64,000 nucleotides of DNA from an uncultured Porphyromonadaceae bacterium. GTDB lineage: Bacteria > Bacteroidota > Bacteroidia > Bacteroidales > Muribaculaceae. The stretch is taken from contig CAMWLS010000001.1 in assembly GCA_947175205.1 (NCBI GenBank), positions 1-64,000 on the forward strand. The letters run 5' to 3'. Positions 1 to 10,485 of the stretch are shown one piece after another; position 1 is the stretch's first letter, and the number at the start of each line of letters is the position of its first letter. The translations under genes were made by a program, and so were the position numbers. The notes below the pieces were generated by a model, which saw nothing but the letters and a program-made list of their open reading frames with translations, had not been told where the DNA came from and ran no database searches.

Positions 1-121
1 GGTATAGATGTATAATAGAGTGCGGATGAGACTGATGTTATATTAGAACTGATGAATTAGAAGCGCAAAAGAAACTTGAGATATAATTAATTGCTTAATT
101 AACTTGTAAATCTTTACTGCA

Positions 122-2119
122 ATGACACATAGACCACTTACAAAAGGACAGATTAATGTATTGGAATCTTACGGGTGTACCTGTGAGGACTGGAGCCGCG
201 TTCACGTTACGGAGGATTTTGATCCGCGCTGGTGTCGTGACACTCATTTTTCAGGAGACATACGCCTGGGGCGCATGGAGCGTGTTTTCACGCGTCCGGG
301 TGGCGTGAGGTTCAGAGCGGGAATTTACAGGTCACGGCTGCACAACTGCACTGTTGGAGATGATGTGCGCATCAATAATGTTGCCAATTATATAGCTAAT
401 TATCATATAGGGAATAATGTTTTCATAGAGAACACCACGCGTATTGCGGTGGATGGGAGAACCAGTTTCGGAGTGGGTACTGAGGTATCTGTACTCAATG
501 AGACGGGAGGCCGTGAGGTGCCTATCTATGAGCGTCTGTCAGCGCATGTGGCGTATCTGATAGCAATGTTCCGCCATGACTCCGCCATGACCAAGCGCTT
601 GTGCAACCTGATTAAGAAGCATGCTGATGAGATAAGCAGTGACATGGGCAGTATAGGGGATAACGCAGAGGTTATCAACTGCGGAGCTATCACTAATGTC
701 AAGATAGGCGAGAATGCACGTGTTCACGGGGCATCGCGTCTGGCGGAGGGTACTATCTGCGGCAGTAAGGATGACCCGGTGTATGTGGGAACTGATGTGC
801 TTGCTGAGGGTTTCATACTTGAGGCCGGAGCAAGGGTGACTGAGGGAGCAGTGCTTCATCATGTGTTTGTGGGTCAGGCCACGAGTCTGTCACATCTTTT
901 TTCAGCGCATGACTCTTTGTTTTTTGCCAACTGTGCGTGTGAGAACGGTGAGGCGGCGGCCATCTTTGCAGGACCGTATACTGTGACCATGCATAAGTCA
1001 AGCTTACTGATTGCGGGTATGTTCTCTTTCCTGAATGCTGGTTCAGGTTCCAACCAGAGTAACCACATGTACAAGCTGGGTCCCATCCATCAGGGTGTAG
1101 TGGAGCGCGGCAGCAAGACTACCAGTGACTCATATCTTCTGTGGCCTGCGCGTATAGGTCCGTTCTCACTGGTAATGGGCCGTCATGTGAATCATCCTGA
1201 TACGGCGAGTCTACCGTTCTCTTACCTGATAGAGAATTATGGCCGGAGCTATCTGGTTCCCGGTGTGAATATCAAGAGTGTGGGAACCATCCGTGACGCA
1301 CTGAAGTGGCCAAAGCGTGACAAGCGCAAAACAGAGGACAGGCTGGACTTTATCAATTTCAATCTGCTGAGTCCATATACGGCATCAAAGATGCTGAAAG
1401 GCATAGACCTGCTGGACAGTCTTGAGCGCACTGCGGGTTTCACAGCTGATAATTACTCATACAGCTCCATGACCATTGAGGCCAGAGCGCTGAGGAAGGG
1501 CCGTGAATATTACAGGGCGGCACTGGACAAGTTTATGGGAAATTCCGTGATAAGCAGGCTGTCAGGTGTGGAGCTCAGGGATGAGAAATCCATCAGCGAT
1601 GCGCTGGCTACGACAATCAAGGCCGGATGCGGAGAATGGGTGGACATCTCCGGCCTCTTAGCTCCGAAGGCAGAGATTGAGAAGCTGTGTGATGAAATTG
1701 CCAGGGAGAAAATCCAGTCTCTGGAAGAGGTGGAGGAACGCTTCAGGAAACTGGCCTCAGAGTACTATGAGATGGAATGGACCTGGGTGGCGGAGCAGTT
1801 CCCGCGATGGTATGGCAAGAGCGTGGATGAACTTACGGCAGATGATATTGCAAAGATAGTGGACAGGTGGCGCACGGCAGTGATAGGGCTTGACCGCCAG
1901 CTTTACAATGATGCCAAGAAAGAGTTCTCACTGGTTTCACAGATAGGCTTCGGTGCCGGAGACATAGGCTGTGATGAGGTGCGCGAGGCTGATTTTGAGG
2001 AAGTGCGCGGCAGTTTTGAAAATGATGATTTTGTTAAGATGGTTCAGAAGCATATGGTGAACAAGAATGAGCTGGGCGATGAACTGCTGCGCCGCCTTCA
2101 CCCGTTGCTGAAGAAATAA
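122..2119 (+). CDS. DUF4954 family protein (left-handed beta-helix/hexapeptide-like N-terminal half)
   Basis: 665-aa ORF with hexapeptide-like repeats (GDDVRINNVANYIANYHIGNNVFIENTTRI) and overall resemblance to Bacteroidota DUF4954 proteins. Confidence 0.8.
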   Translation: MTHRPLTKGQINVLESYGCTCEDWSRVHVTEDFDPRWCRDTHFSGDIRLGRMERVFTRPGGVRFRAGIYRSRLHNCTVGDDVRINNVANYIANYHIGNNVFIENTTRIAVDGRTSFGVGTEVSVLNETGGREVPIYERLSAHVAYLIAMFRHDSAMTKRLCNLIKKHADEISSDMGSIGDNAEVINCGAITNVKIGENARVHGASRLAEGTICGSKDDPVYVGTDVLAEGFILEAGARVTEGAVLHHVFVGQATSLSHLFSAHDSLFFANCACENGEAAAIFAGPYTVTMHKSSLLIAGMFSFLNAGSGSNQSNHMYKLGPIHQGVVERGSKTTSDSYLLWPARIGPFSLVMGRHVNHPDTASLPFSYLIENYGRSYLVPGVNIKSVGTIRDALKWPKRDKRKTEDRLDFINFNLLSPYTASKMLKGIDLLDSLERTAGFTADNYSYSSMTIEARALRKGREYYRAALDKFMGNSVISRLSGVELRDEKSISDALATTIKAGCGEWVDISGLLAPKAEIEKLCDEIAREKIQSLEEVEERFRKLASEYYEMEWTWVAEQFPRWYGKSVDELTADDIAKIVDRWRTAVIGLDRQLYNDAKKEFSLVSQIGFGAGDIGCDEVREADFEEVRGSFENDDFVKMVQKHMVNKNELGDELLRRLHPLLKK

Positions 2120-2128
2120 AGCGGTGAT

Positions 2129-4096
2129 ATGATATCAGTAAATAATCTTACAGTAGAGTTCAGCGCCAAGCCGCTCTTTGATAATCTGAATTATGTTATC
2201 AATAAGCGTGACAGGATAGCCTTAGTGGGAAAGAATGGGGCCGGAAAGTCAACGATGCTGAAGATAATAGCAGGACTGCAGCGTCCCACCTCAGGGGGTG
2301 TATCAGTACCGGAGGGTGTGACCATAGGCTATCTTCCGCAGCAGATGCGTCTGTCAGACTCTACCACGGTGCGTGATGAGGTGGGCAAGGCATTCAGCCA
2401 TATCAAGGATATGCATTCTACACTGGAGACCATGAACCGTGAGATGGCTGAACGTACTGACTATGACAGTGAGAGCTATGCGGCGCTTATAGACCGGGTG
2501 ACGGATTTATCAGAGCAGATAGCCATGGCTGAGTCAGAGAACAGTGAGGCTGAGCTGGAAAAGACATTGCTGGGACTGGGTTTCCAACGTGAGGACCTGG
2601 ACCGCCCGACGTCAGAGTTTTCCGGGGGCTGGCGAATGAGACTGGAGCTGGCCAAGCTGCTTCTGCAGCGTCCAGATGTGCTACTTCTGGATGAGCCGAC
2701 TAATCATCTGGATATAGAGTCAATACAGTGGCTGGAGAATTTTCTGGCAACCAAGGCAAAGGCTGTAGTGCTGGTGAGTCATGACAGGGCTTTTATAGAT
2801 AATGTCACTAACAGGACCATAGAGATAAATCTGGGGCGAATATATGACTATGCCGTCAATTATTCAAAGTTTGTGGCGCTACGTGCAGAACGCATAGAAC
2901 AGCAGATGCGGGCATATCAGAACCAGCAGAAAGAGATAAAGGAGACTGAGGAGTTTATAGAGCGGTTCAGGTATAAGGCAACGAAGGCTGTGCAGGTCCA
3001 GAGCCGTATGAAACAGCTTGCCAAGATAGAACGCATAGAGGTGGACCAGCTGGACACGGCGCATCTTAATCTGCGTTTTCCTCCGGCGCCGCGTTCAGGG
3101 GATTATCCGATAATTTCTGACAATGTGGGTAAGGCTTACGGTGACCACCAGGTATTTGACCATGCCACTTTTACCATAAAAAGAGGTGAGAAGGTGGCGT
3201 TTGTGGGAAAGAACGGCGAAGGAAAATCCACGCTTGTGAAGTGTATTATGGGTGAGATTCCGTTCACGGGTAACCTGAAGATAGGGCACAATGTAAAGAT
3301 AGGCTATTTTGCTCAGAACCAGGCCCAGCTTATGGATGAGACGCTGACTGTATTTGATACCATAGACAGGGTTGCAACCGGCGACATAAGGACCAAGATA
3401 CGAGATATTTTGGGGGCGTTTATGTTTGGGGGCGAGGCCTCAGACAAAAAGGTGTCAGTACTGTCCGGAGGTGAGAAAACACGTCTGGCTATGATAAAGC
3501 TGCTTCTGGAACCGGTTAATCTGCTGATATTGGATGAACCGACCAACCATCTGGACATGGCAACGAAGGATATTCTGAAACAGGCCATAAAGGATTTCAA
3601 CGGTACTGTGATTGTGGTGAGTCATGACCGCGAGTTTTTAGATGGCCTTGTGGAAAAGGTTTACGAGTTTGGCGGTGGTTCCGTGCGGGAGAATCTTGGA
3701 GGAATATATGAGTTCCTGGAGCGCAAGAGGATAGCGAGTCTATCAGAATTAGAGAGACGAGAGCCTGAGAAGGCTATAACGCCTAAAGGCGTGCCAGCAT
3801 CAAGACCTGAGAGTGCTGCAACTGCTTCCAAGACAGCTGAAGCGCAGCCACGCCGCTCACCGGAGAGCTATAAAGAGCAACGGGAGCGTGAGAAAGCGGC
3901 AAAACGTGCCCGAAAGAAGGTGGAGGAGGCTGAACAGACAGTGGCTGAACGCGAGGAAATGGTGAAGGCTATTGAAGCGAGAATAGCTTCCGGAGAGAAT
4001 AGCCCCAAGATTTTTCAGGAGCATGCTGAGGCTACCAAGGAGTTGGAAAATGCCATGAGTGTGTGGGAGCTGGCTGTGATGGAGGCCGAGGGTTAA
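2129..4096 (+). CDS. ABC-F family ATP-binding cassette protein
   Basis: Two ABC domains: Walker A GKNGAGKST and GKNGEGKST, signature FSGGWRMRLELAKLL and LSGGEKTRLAMIKLL, DEPTNHLD twice, charged C-terminal coiled coil. Confidence 0.93.
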   Translation: MISVNNLTVEFSAKPLFDNLNYVINKRDRIALVGKNGAGKSTMLKIIAGLQRPTSGGVSVPEGVTIGYLPQQMRLSDSTTVRDEVGKAFSHIKDMHSTLETMNREMAERTDYDSESYAALIDRVTDLSEQIAMAESENSEAELEKTLLGLGFQREDLDRPTSEFSGGWRMRLELAKLLLQRPDVLLLDEPTNHLDIESIQWLENFLATKAKAVVLVSHDRAFIDNVTNRTIEINLGRIYDYAVNYSKFVALRAERIEQQMRAYQNQQKEIKETEEFIERFRYKATKAVQVQSRMKQLAKIERIEVDQLDTAHLNLRFPPAPRSGDYPIISDNVGKAYGDHQVFDHATFTIKRGEKVAFVGKNGEGKSTLVKCIMGEIPFTGNLKIGHNVKIGYFAQNQAQLMDETLTVFDTIDRVATGDIRTKIRDILGAFMFGGEASDKKVSVLSGGEKTRLAMIKLLLEPVNLLILDEPTNHLDMATKDILKQAIKDFNGTVIVVSHDREFLDGLVEKVYEFGGGSVRENLGGIYEFLERKRIASLSELERREPEKAITPKGVPASRPESAATASKTAEAQPRRSPESYKEQREREKAAKRARKKVEEAEQTVAEREEMVKAIEARIASGENSPKIFQEHAEATKELENAMSVWELAVMEAEG

Positions 4097-4270
4097 AGGA
4101 GTTTCCGCGAGCCTACTTACACAGGAGAGATAAGCTGCTGAGATATAATGACTGACAAGTGTTATTATGATAGCCGAGGAGCTATAGATGAATGACATAC
4201 CTGCGCTATCAAGATGGGATAGGTGGTTAAACAGGATGACTTGAATGAGAGAACAACAAAATTTATAAAT

Positions 4271-6298
4271 ATGAAAAAAGTGACTTTTTTTATGATGAGT
4301 ATGGCTGTGAGTGCAGGCATTACCATGCAGGCCCAGACACCGCGAGGGGTGGATGTGGCCAATCTTGACACAACTGCCAGTCCACGCAACGATTTTTATC
4401 AGTATGCGTGTGGTGGGTGGATGAAGGCAAATCCGCTGACGGATGAGTATTCGCGTTACGGAACATTTGACCAGCTTGGAGAATTAAACCGGAGTCAGGT
4501 CCGTGACCTGGTTATGGGACTGGACGCAAGCAAGGCCGCGCCGGGAAGCAATGCGCAGAAAATTGCTGACTTATATGCCCTGGGAATGGACAGTGTAAGG
4601 CGTAACGCTGAGGGTCACAAGCCTATAGATGCAGACCTTAAGAAGATTAACGGCTTCAAGCGTAAGGATATAGCTCCCGCGCTGGCTTCAATGCCCGGTC
4701 TGGGTGGTTTCTTTGGCGCCGGCGTGGGTCCTGACATGATGAATTCAGACATTAATGTCATGTACTGGCAGCAGGGCGGTCTGGGACTTGGTGACCGTGA
4801 CTATTATCTTGAGGATTCAGAGCATACAGCAGCTGTGCGCGATGCCTATAAGAAATATCTTTATGAGATTGCTACTCTTTCCGGATATAAGGTTAAGGAT
4901 GCAGAGCGTCTGGTAAAGAATGTGATGGATATAGAGACAGAGCTTGCAAAGGTGGCAATGACCAGAGAGGAACTCCGTGACCCTCAGGCAAGCTATAACC
5001 CCACAGCAGTGGCTGAGTTAGCGGCTAATTATCCCGGCCTTGACATCAAGGGTTTCTTTGAAGAGTGGAAGCTGGGTGATATTGATACACTGATAGTTGG
5101 TCAACCAAAGTCATATGCCAAGGTGGCAGAGTTGCTGAATGACAAGGACCTTCAGGCGCTGCGTGATTATCTTTCAGCTCATTATATTTCCGCAGCTTCA
5201 CGCTATCTGAGCGATGACTATACGGCAGCTAATTTCCGTCTGGCGCAGGCAATGTCAGGAGTTCAGCAGGACCAGCCGCGGTGGAAGCGCGCACTGGCCG
5301 TTCCTAACAGCATGTTAGGTGAGGCTTTGGGTCAGCTGTATGTGGAGAAGTATTTCCCTCAGTCCTCCAAGGATAAGATGCTGGAGCTGGTGGGTGACCT
5401 GAAGGTGGCTCTTGGCCAGCATATTGACGGTCTGAGCTGGATGAGTGACGAGACTAAGAAGCGCGCTCAGGAGAAGCTTAACGCATTTACCGTGAAGATA
5501 GGTTTCCCGGATAAATGGCGTGATTACAGTGCTCTGGCTATTGACCCCAAATTAAGCTACTGGCAGAATATTCAGAACGCAATACTGTTTAATCAGGATT
5601 ATGAATTAGCAGATTATGGTAAGCCTGTGGACAAGACCCGGTGGTATATGACTCCGCAGACAGTTAACGCATATTATAACCCCGGTTCAAATGAGATTTG
5701 TTTCCCGGCCGGTATACTTCAGGCTCCGTACTTCAATCCTGAGGCTGATGATGCAGAGAATTATGGTGCCATAGGTGTGGTGATAGGACATGAGATGACT
5801 CATGGTTTTGATGATCAGGGACGTCAGTTTGACAAGGACGGTAATTTTGCCAACTGGTGGACTGAGGCAGATGCAGAGGCATTCAATAAGCTTGCTGACG
5901 GTCTGGTGGCTCAGTTTGACGCTGTTGTTGTGGATGAGGAAACGGGCACTCATGCCAACGGCCGTTTCACATTGGGTGAGAATATTGCTGACCAGGGTGG
6001 TCTGCGTGTGGCTCATACCGCTTACCATAATGCTCTGAAACGCAAGGGACAGCCTGAGGGTGAGGTTAAGGAGGGTTTTACTCCTGACCAGCGTTTTTAT
6101 CTGGCTTATGCTAATGTATGGGCCGGCAATATACGTCCGGCAGAGATACTGTCACGAACCAAGAGTGATCCTCACTCACTGGGGCGCTGGCGCGTGAATG
6201 CTTCACTGCGTAACCTGGCTCCCTTCTTTGAGGCATTTGAGGTTACTGAAGGTGATGCCATGTACCGTCCGGAAAGTGAGCGTGTGGTGATCTGGTAA
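4271..6298 (+). CDS. M13 family metallopeptidase (neprilysin/PepO-like), secreted
   Basis: VIGHEMTHGFDDQG zinc motif, ENIADQGGL motif, signal peptide MKKVTFFMMSMAVSAGITMQAQ; the ATG at 4271 is preferred over the ORF start at 4223. Confidence 0.93.
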   Translation: MKKVTFFMMSMAVSAGITMQAQTPRGVDVANLDTTASPRNDFYQYACGGWMKANPLTDEYSRYGTFDQLGELNRSQVRDLVMGLDASKAAPGSNAQKIADLYALGMDSVRRNAEGHKPIDADLKKINGFKRKDIAPALASMPGLGGFFGAGVGPDMMNSDINVMYWQQGGLGLGDRDYYLEDSEHTAAVRDAYKKYLYEIATLSGYKVKDAERLVKNVMDIETELAKVAMTREELRDPQASYNPTAVAELAANYPGLDIKGFFEEWKLGDIDTLIVGQPKSYAKVAELLNDKDLQALRDYLSAHYISAASRYLSDDYTAANFRLAQAMSGVQQDQPRWKRALAVPNSMLGEALGQLYVEKYFPQSSKDKMLELVGDLKVALGQHIDGLSWMSDETKKRAQEKLNAFTVKIGFPDKWRDYSALAIDPKLSYWQNIQNAILFNQDYELADYGKPVDKTRWYMTPQTVNAYYNPGSNEICFPAGILQAPYFNPEADDAENYGAIGVVIGHEMTHGFDDQGRQFDKDGNFANWWTEADAEAFNKLADGLVAQFDAVVVDEETGTHANGRFTLGENIADQGGLRVAHTAYHNALKRKGQPEGEVKEGFTPDQRFYLAYANVWAGNIRPAEILSRTKSDPHSLGRWRVNASLRNLAPFFEAFEVTEGDAMYRPESERVVIW

Positions 6299-6312
6299 TT
6301 TTCACATTAAAT

Positions 6313-6354
6313 AAAAAATGGCGCGTCGGGTGATTCCGGCGCGCCATTTTTTTT
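6313..6354. terminator. Bidirectional intrinsic terminator between convergent genes
   Basis: AAAAAATGGCGCG ... CGCGCCATTTTTTTT stem with A/T tracts, located between pepO-like (+) and phosphatase (-). Confidence 0.85.
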
Positions 6355-6418
6355 AGGGGTGGGTTATGACGTGGAAGATATATAAATCTTATAAGTCATA
6401 TAAGTCATTTATCAGTTA

Positions 6419-7714
6419 TCATTGGTTGGGGGTTGGGGTCTGGAAGTCAATGAAGGGAGTGTCAATGGCTTCCTTAAGGTATGAGCGGAAATCTTCCCAG
6501 CGGTAGAAGGGGAATATGTCTGTTTCCAGGGGGAGTTTCTGCTCACGTTCATTGAGCATGACCTTTACAATTATATCATCTTTCTTGTCACGGAAGAAGA
6601 CTATCTGGAGGTTAGAGGCCATGGGAGAAACTTTAAAGTCAGCATAGCTCTGAGCCAGGAGATAGGGGTTAGTCTCATTAGTATATGCACCCGGGAGGCG
6701 GAGCAATGCAGCAAGCGGAATAATGTTTCCGTCATGGCCGAAGCGCAGCGTGGCACCATGGTCACCGGAGCTGATGTAGTCTTCTGCGGTTTCCAGAATA
6801 TTGGTTAACAGATTCTTGGCATTATCCACGTGGAGTCCGCGAGCGGGGAGGTATGATGAGTTGCATGCAAAGAAGTTGAAGTTGAATACCTGCCAGAGGT
6901 CATAAAGCTCCTCAGGGGTGAACAGATCAAAGAAGTCAAGCTGCGTCTCAACGTTCTGCATGTCCACCGCTACCCAGTACAGCTGCCACATGAGTTCCAC
7001 GGGGTCAATGTGGCGGCGGATGTAAAGGCTGTCAGAGAAGAGAGAATTTACCATGCGGTCAGGGTTTGTTTTCTCCTGACGGAATTTTTTCCAGTCCTGA
7101 AACCACTCACCGCGATGGTCAGAGTATTTTCCTGACTCGGGGGTGTGGTAGTTGAGATAATCCATGTGGCGCTGAGAGGACTCGCGGGGAATTACCAGGC
7201 GTGGGTTCTGTTCCTTGAGTCCTTCAACAAAGGCAAACATGGAGTGAGCGCAGCGCATGACAGTGGTGGAGCGGGCTGTGAGCCGGGCATCATCCGGGAA
7301 GGCTTCCGGGAAAGCCTTGTACATGCGCGTTGCAATGTCATGGTGCTGACGATTTCCCAGGGGTGTAAGTTCTCCCCCGCGTCCACGTGCTTCCAGCCAG
7401 AGCGAGTCCAGTCTGTGTCTGACATCTTTACCAAGCGGTGTCAGGGCACCGGCAGAGTCAGCATCGGCAAAAATACCGCGCACCTTACTGACGTCATCAT
7501 CACTTATGAGGTAACGTGAGCCGTGACGGCCGTAGTGGCTTATGTAAAAGGGTTTATAGCCTTTAGGGGCCTGGGTGTTTTCACTCTGTGATACGGGGTA
7601 AGCGTAATACACACCACCGGCTTTGCCGGGTGTTGCAGTAATCTCATCAAGGGTGGCCTGAGAGTGAGCTGCCAAGGCAGCGGCTGAGAGGCCAAGCAGA
7701 AGTAAAATGCGCAT
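6419..7714 (-). CDS. Histidine-type phosphatase (MINPP/acid phosphatase-like), secreted
   Basis: Signal peptide; FYISHYGRHGSRY active-site RHGxR motif. Confidence 0.82.
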   Translation of the reverse strand: MRILLLLGLSAAALAAHSQATLDEITATPGKAGGVYYAYPVSQSENTQAPKGYKPFYISHYGRHGSRYLISDDDVSKVRGIFADADSAGALTPLGKDVRHRLDSLWLEARGRGGELTPLGNRQHHDIATRMYKAFPEAFPDDARLTARSTTVMRCAHSMFAFVEGLKEQNPRLVIPRESSQRHMDYLNYHTPESGKYSDHRGEWFQDWKKFRQEKTNPDRMVNSLFSDSLYIRRHIDPVELMWQLYWVAVDMQNVETQLDFFDLFTPEELYDLWQVFNFNFFACNSSYLPARGLHVDNAKNLLTNILETAEDYISSGDHGATLRFGHDGNIIPLAALLRLPGAYTNETNPYLLAQSYADFKVSPMASNLQIVFFRDKKDDIIVKVMLNEREQKLPLETDIFPFYRWEDFRSYLKEAIDTPFIDFQTPTPNQ

Positions 7715-7724
7715 GGTAAGAGAA

Positions 7725-8756
7725 TTACATTATGCCTTTTTCACGGAGGCGTTTCTGCCAGTTCCATGCTGAGAGCATGGTGTCAGCCAGCGATATCTCA
7801 GCTTTCCATCCCAGGACGTTGTTAGCATGCTCGGGGTCAGCCCATACTTTTACAATATCACCCTCACGGCGGGGGGCAATGCGGTATGGTACTTTCACTC
7901 CTGTGGCTGATTCAAAAGTGTTTATTAGCTCCAGGACTGAAACTCCGTTACCGGTGCCGAGGTTGAAAATTTCCACGGGTTCAGCTGTCCTGCCTTCAAT
8001 GAGGCGGCTGATGGCCATAACGTGAGCCTTGGCCAGGTCAACCACGTTAATGAAGTCGCGGATGCAAGAGCCGTCAGGGGTGGGGTAGTCATCTCCGAAG
8101 ACGCTGAGTTCCTGACGTACGCCAATGGCTGTCTGAGTGAGATAAGGTATGAGGTTCTGTGGAACACCGTTGGGGAGTTCACCTATGAGTGCAGAGGGGT
8201 GAGCGCCTACGGGATTGAAGTATCGGAGCAGAATGGCGCGGAAAGGAGCTCCGGAATAAATGGTGTCTGTGATAATCTCTTCTGATATCTGCTTTGTGTT
8301 TCCGTAAGGAGAGGTTGCCGGTTTAATGGGTGATTTCTCAGTAACCGGATTAACGTCAGGCTCTCCGTAAACTGTGCATGAAGAAGAGAAGACAAAGCCT
8401 TTAACTCCGTGCTTTACAGTCATTTCCAGAAGGTTCAGGAGGGTGACAAGGTTATTGCGGTAATAGAGCAGGGGTTTACGTACGCTTTCATTAACGGCTT
8501 TGCTGGCGGCAAAATTGATGATGCCTTCAATTCCGGGGAAGTCAGAGAAGAGTTTCTCCAGGGTTTCCATGTCATTGACATCACCGTGAACAAAAGCCGG
8601 GCGTACGCCTGTAATGGCTTCAATTCCGTCAAGAGAATCAGCTGTGCTGTTGCTGAGGTTGTCAATGATAATTACTTCATAACCGGCGTTAATGAGTTCT
8701 ACGGCGGTATGTGAGCCAATGTAACCGGTACCACCGGTGACGAGAATTCTTTTCAT
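7725..8756 (-). CDS. galE: UDP-glucose 4-epimerase
   Basis: MKRILVTGGTGYIGSHTAVELINAGYEV Rossmann motif, YGNTKQISEE catalytic YxxxK, 343 aa. Confidence 0.95.
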   Translation of the reverse strand: MKRILVTGGTGYIGSHTAVELINAGYEVIIIDNLSNSTADSLDGIEAITGVRPAFVHGDVNDMETLEKLFSDFPGIEGIINFAASKAVNESVRKPLLYYRNNLVTLLNLLEMTVKHGVKGFVFSSSCTVYGEPDVNPVTEKSPIKPATSPYGNTKQISEEIITDTIYSGAPFRAILLRYFNPVGAHPSALIGELPNGVPQNLIPYLTQTAIGVRQELSVFGDDYPTPDGSCIRDFINVVDLAKAHVMAISRLIEGRTAEPVEIFNLGTGNGVSVLELINTFESATGVKVPYRIAPRREGDIVKVWADPEHANNVLGWKAEISLADTMLSAWNWQKRLREKGIM

Positions 8757-8771
8757 ATTATGATGTAGTTT

Positions 8772-9578
8772 TCAATTATTATAAGAGTATGAGTCAGCAT
8801 CCTTAAGGAAGGGGAGCTTCTCTCTTGCCTGATGCATGGGCCGACGGTCAGCTGAGATGTAAATCCAGTCCTTTGCAGATGCTCCGGCATCGGGATTTTC
8901 CGGTTTTATGAGCATGCCCTTATGATCATAAGCGGCAGTCATGCCGTCATAGCAGCCGTAATCATCAGAGCCTGAGCGGTTCACGCCCACTACTACGGCC
9001 TGATTCTCAATGGCGCGAGCAATGAGCAGGTGTTCCCAGGCATAGCGGCGCGCGTCCGGCCAGTTTGCCGGGACAAGAAGTATGTCATAGCGTCCGTCCT
9101 TATTACGACACCATGCCGGGAAGCGGAGGTCATAACATATAACCAGTGAGATATTCCACCCTCTGAAGCGAATGACCGGAGGTTCAGCGTTTCCGTGGTG
9201 CATGAGCTGTGCTTCCGGGCTGATGCAGAAGAGGTGGCACTTGTCATAAGTGGCAGTCTGGCCATCCGGTTCCACAATGAAGCCGCGGTTGTACAGAGCG
9301 CCGTTATCACGAGCGAGGAAGGAGCCGGCAATGGCAACATTGTACTGAGCCGCGAGGCGCTTGACAACCTTCATGGCAGCCCCGGAGTTATCTTCAGAGA
9401 CGGTGGCCAGGAGCTCAGGGTCATCAATGAATCCTGTGGAAAAGAGTTCCGGCAGGACCACAAGGTCAGTGTCAGGACGTAGCTTACGTATGGCCTCTTC
9501 CAGCTGACTGAGGTTTTCAGAACGGTCAGCCCAGGTTATGTCCATGGGCAGCATGGCCACTTTAAGTATTTCCTGCAT
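8772..9578 (-). CDS. Nitrilase/omega-amidase family carbon-nitrogen hydrolase
   Basis: Catalytic E-K-C contexts LPELFSTGF, YDKCHLF, VICYDLRFP; likely start MQEILKVAMLPMD at 9578, internal to the 8772..9659 ORF. Confidence 0.88.
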   Translation of the reverse strand: MQEILKVAMLPMDITWADRSENLSQLEEAIRKLRPDTDLVVLPELFSTGFIDDPELLATVSEDNSGAAMKVVKRLAAQYNVAIAGSFLARDNGALYNRGFIVEPDGQTATYDKCHLFCISPEAQLMHHGNAEPPVIRFRGWNISLVICYDLRFPAWCRNKDGRYDILLVPANWPDARRYAWEHLLIARAIENQAVVVGVNRSGSDDYGCYDGMTAAYDHKGMLIKPENPDAGASAKDWIYISADRRPMHQAREKLPFLKDADSYSYNN

Positions 9579-9579
9579 A

Positions 9580-10122
9580 TTATTGAGGGTCAGTACTGAA
9601 TTTTTCCGGATATTTTCCGGTGAATGGTTTGTAGAAATGTTTGATATCCGCCATATCACGGTCTAAGTCTCCTGTGAGTTCAAAGACGGTGTCAATGGTG
9701 ATTCTTTTTTTTGCAAAGTCAATGGCACCCAGAACCACGGGTACTTCAGCTGCGTAAGCAATGCGGAGGAATCCTGTGCGCCAGCGTGATGTGCGTGAGC
9801 GTGTACCTTCCGGGGTAATGGCCAGTGTAAGGGCTCCAGGCGCACGGAAGCGTTCAGTTAGCTGTTCAACCAGATCTCCACCGGCGCGTTTCACCGGAAT
9901 TCCTCCCATGCGGCGGAAGAAGTAACCCAATGGCCAGAAGAACCAGGCTTCTTTCATGAGGAAGCCTGCGCGGCGTCCTACAGCAGCGTAAGCCAGCTTT
10001 CCCAGGATGAAATCCCAGTTTGAAGTGTGAGGTGCCACGCAAATTATGCATTTGGGGAAATCAGGCACAGAGATATCCACGCTCCAGCCGGCGCGACGGA
10101 GCAGCCATGCAGATATATTCAT
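9580..10122 (-). CDS. 1-acyl-sn-glycerol-3-phosphate acyltransferase-like protein
   Basis: CVAPHTSNWDF (HTSxxD variant of the HX4D block) and TPEGTRS motif of PlsC-type acyltransferases. Confidence 0.85.
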   Translation of the reverse strand: MNISAWLLRRAGWSVDISVPDFPKCIICVAPHTSNWDFILGKLAYAAVGRRAGFLMKEAWFFWPLGYFFRRMGGIPVKRAGGDLVEQLTERFRAPGALTLAITPEGTRSRTSRWRTGFLRIAYAAEVPVVLGAIDFAKKRITIDTVFELTGDLDRDMADIKHFYKPFTGKYPEKFSTDPQ

Positions 10123-10125
10123 TTA

Positions 10126-10479
10126 TCAGGAATTCTTCAGCTGGTCTCTAACTGACTGAGGGAGCGCCTGATTCATGGCATGAACTATTTCCTGTGCGCG
10201 TGTAGTGAAGTCATTGCGCAACTGCTTAAAGGCGGCCTTGAAGTAAGCGCGTCTGGCACGGTTATATTCAGCCTTGTTTTTAAAGTCACGCGGGGTGCGA
10301 TCAAAGTTGAATGAGCAACGGCTGAGAGTGTCAATCTGAAGCTGTGCAATCTGGCTAACCAGTCCTTCAGCTATCTTGCGGTCAAAACCTTCAATGAAAT
10401 GTGAGGCGAGGATGGTTTCAGCGGCCATATCACCACATGCGTAATGTATCTGTTTTTTAAGTTTACGTTTGCTTGCCAT
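10126..10479 (-). CDS. Conserved hypothetical protein (117 aa)
   Basis: ORF packed between PlsC-like and thrC in the same orientation; no recognised domain. Confidence 0.7.
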   Translation of the reverse strand: MASKRKLKKQIHYACGDMAAETILASHFIEGFDRKIAEGLVSQIAQLQIDTLSRCSFNFDRTPRDFKNKAEYNRARRAYFKAAFKQLRNDFTTRAQEIVHAMNQALPQSVRDQLKNS

Positions 10480-10485
10480 AATAAA

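Noticed and set aside
4097-4270. Small structured RNA between the ABC-F gene and the M13 peptidase
   Set aside because: Only short 5-bp inverted repeats (CTATC/GATAG, ATAGC/GCTAT); too weak to claim.
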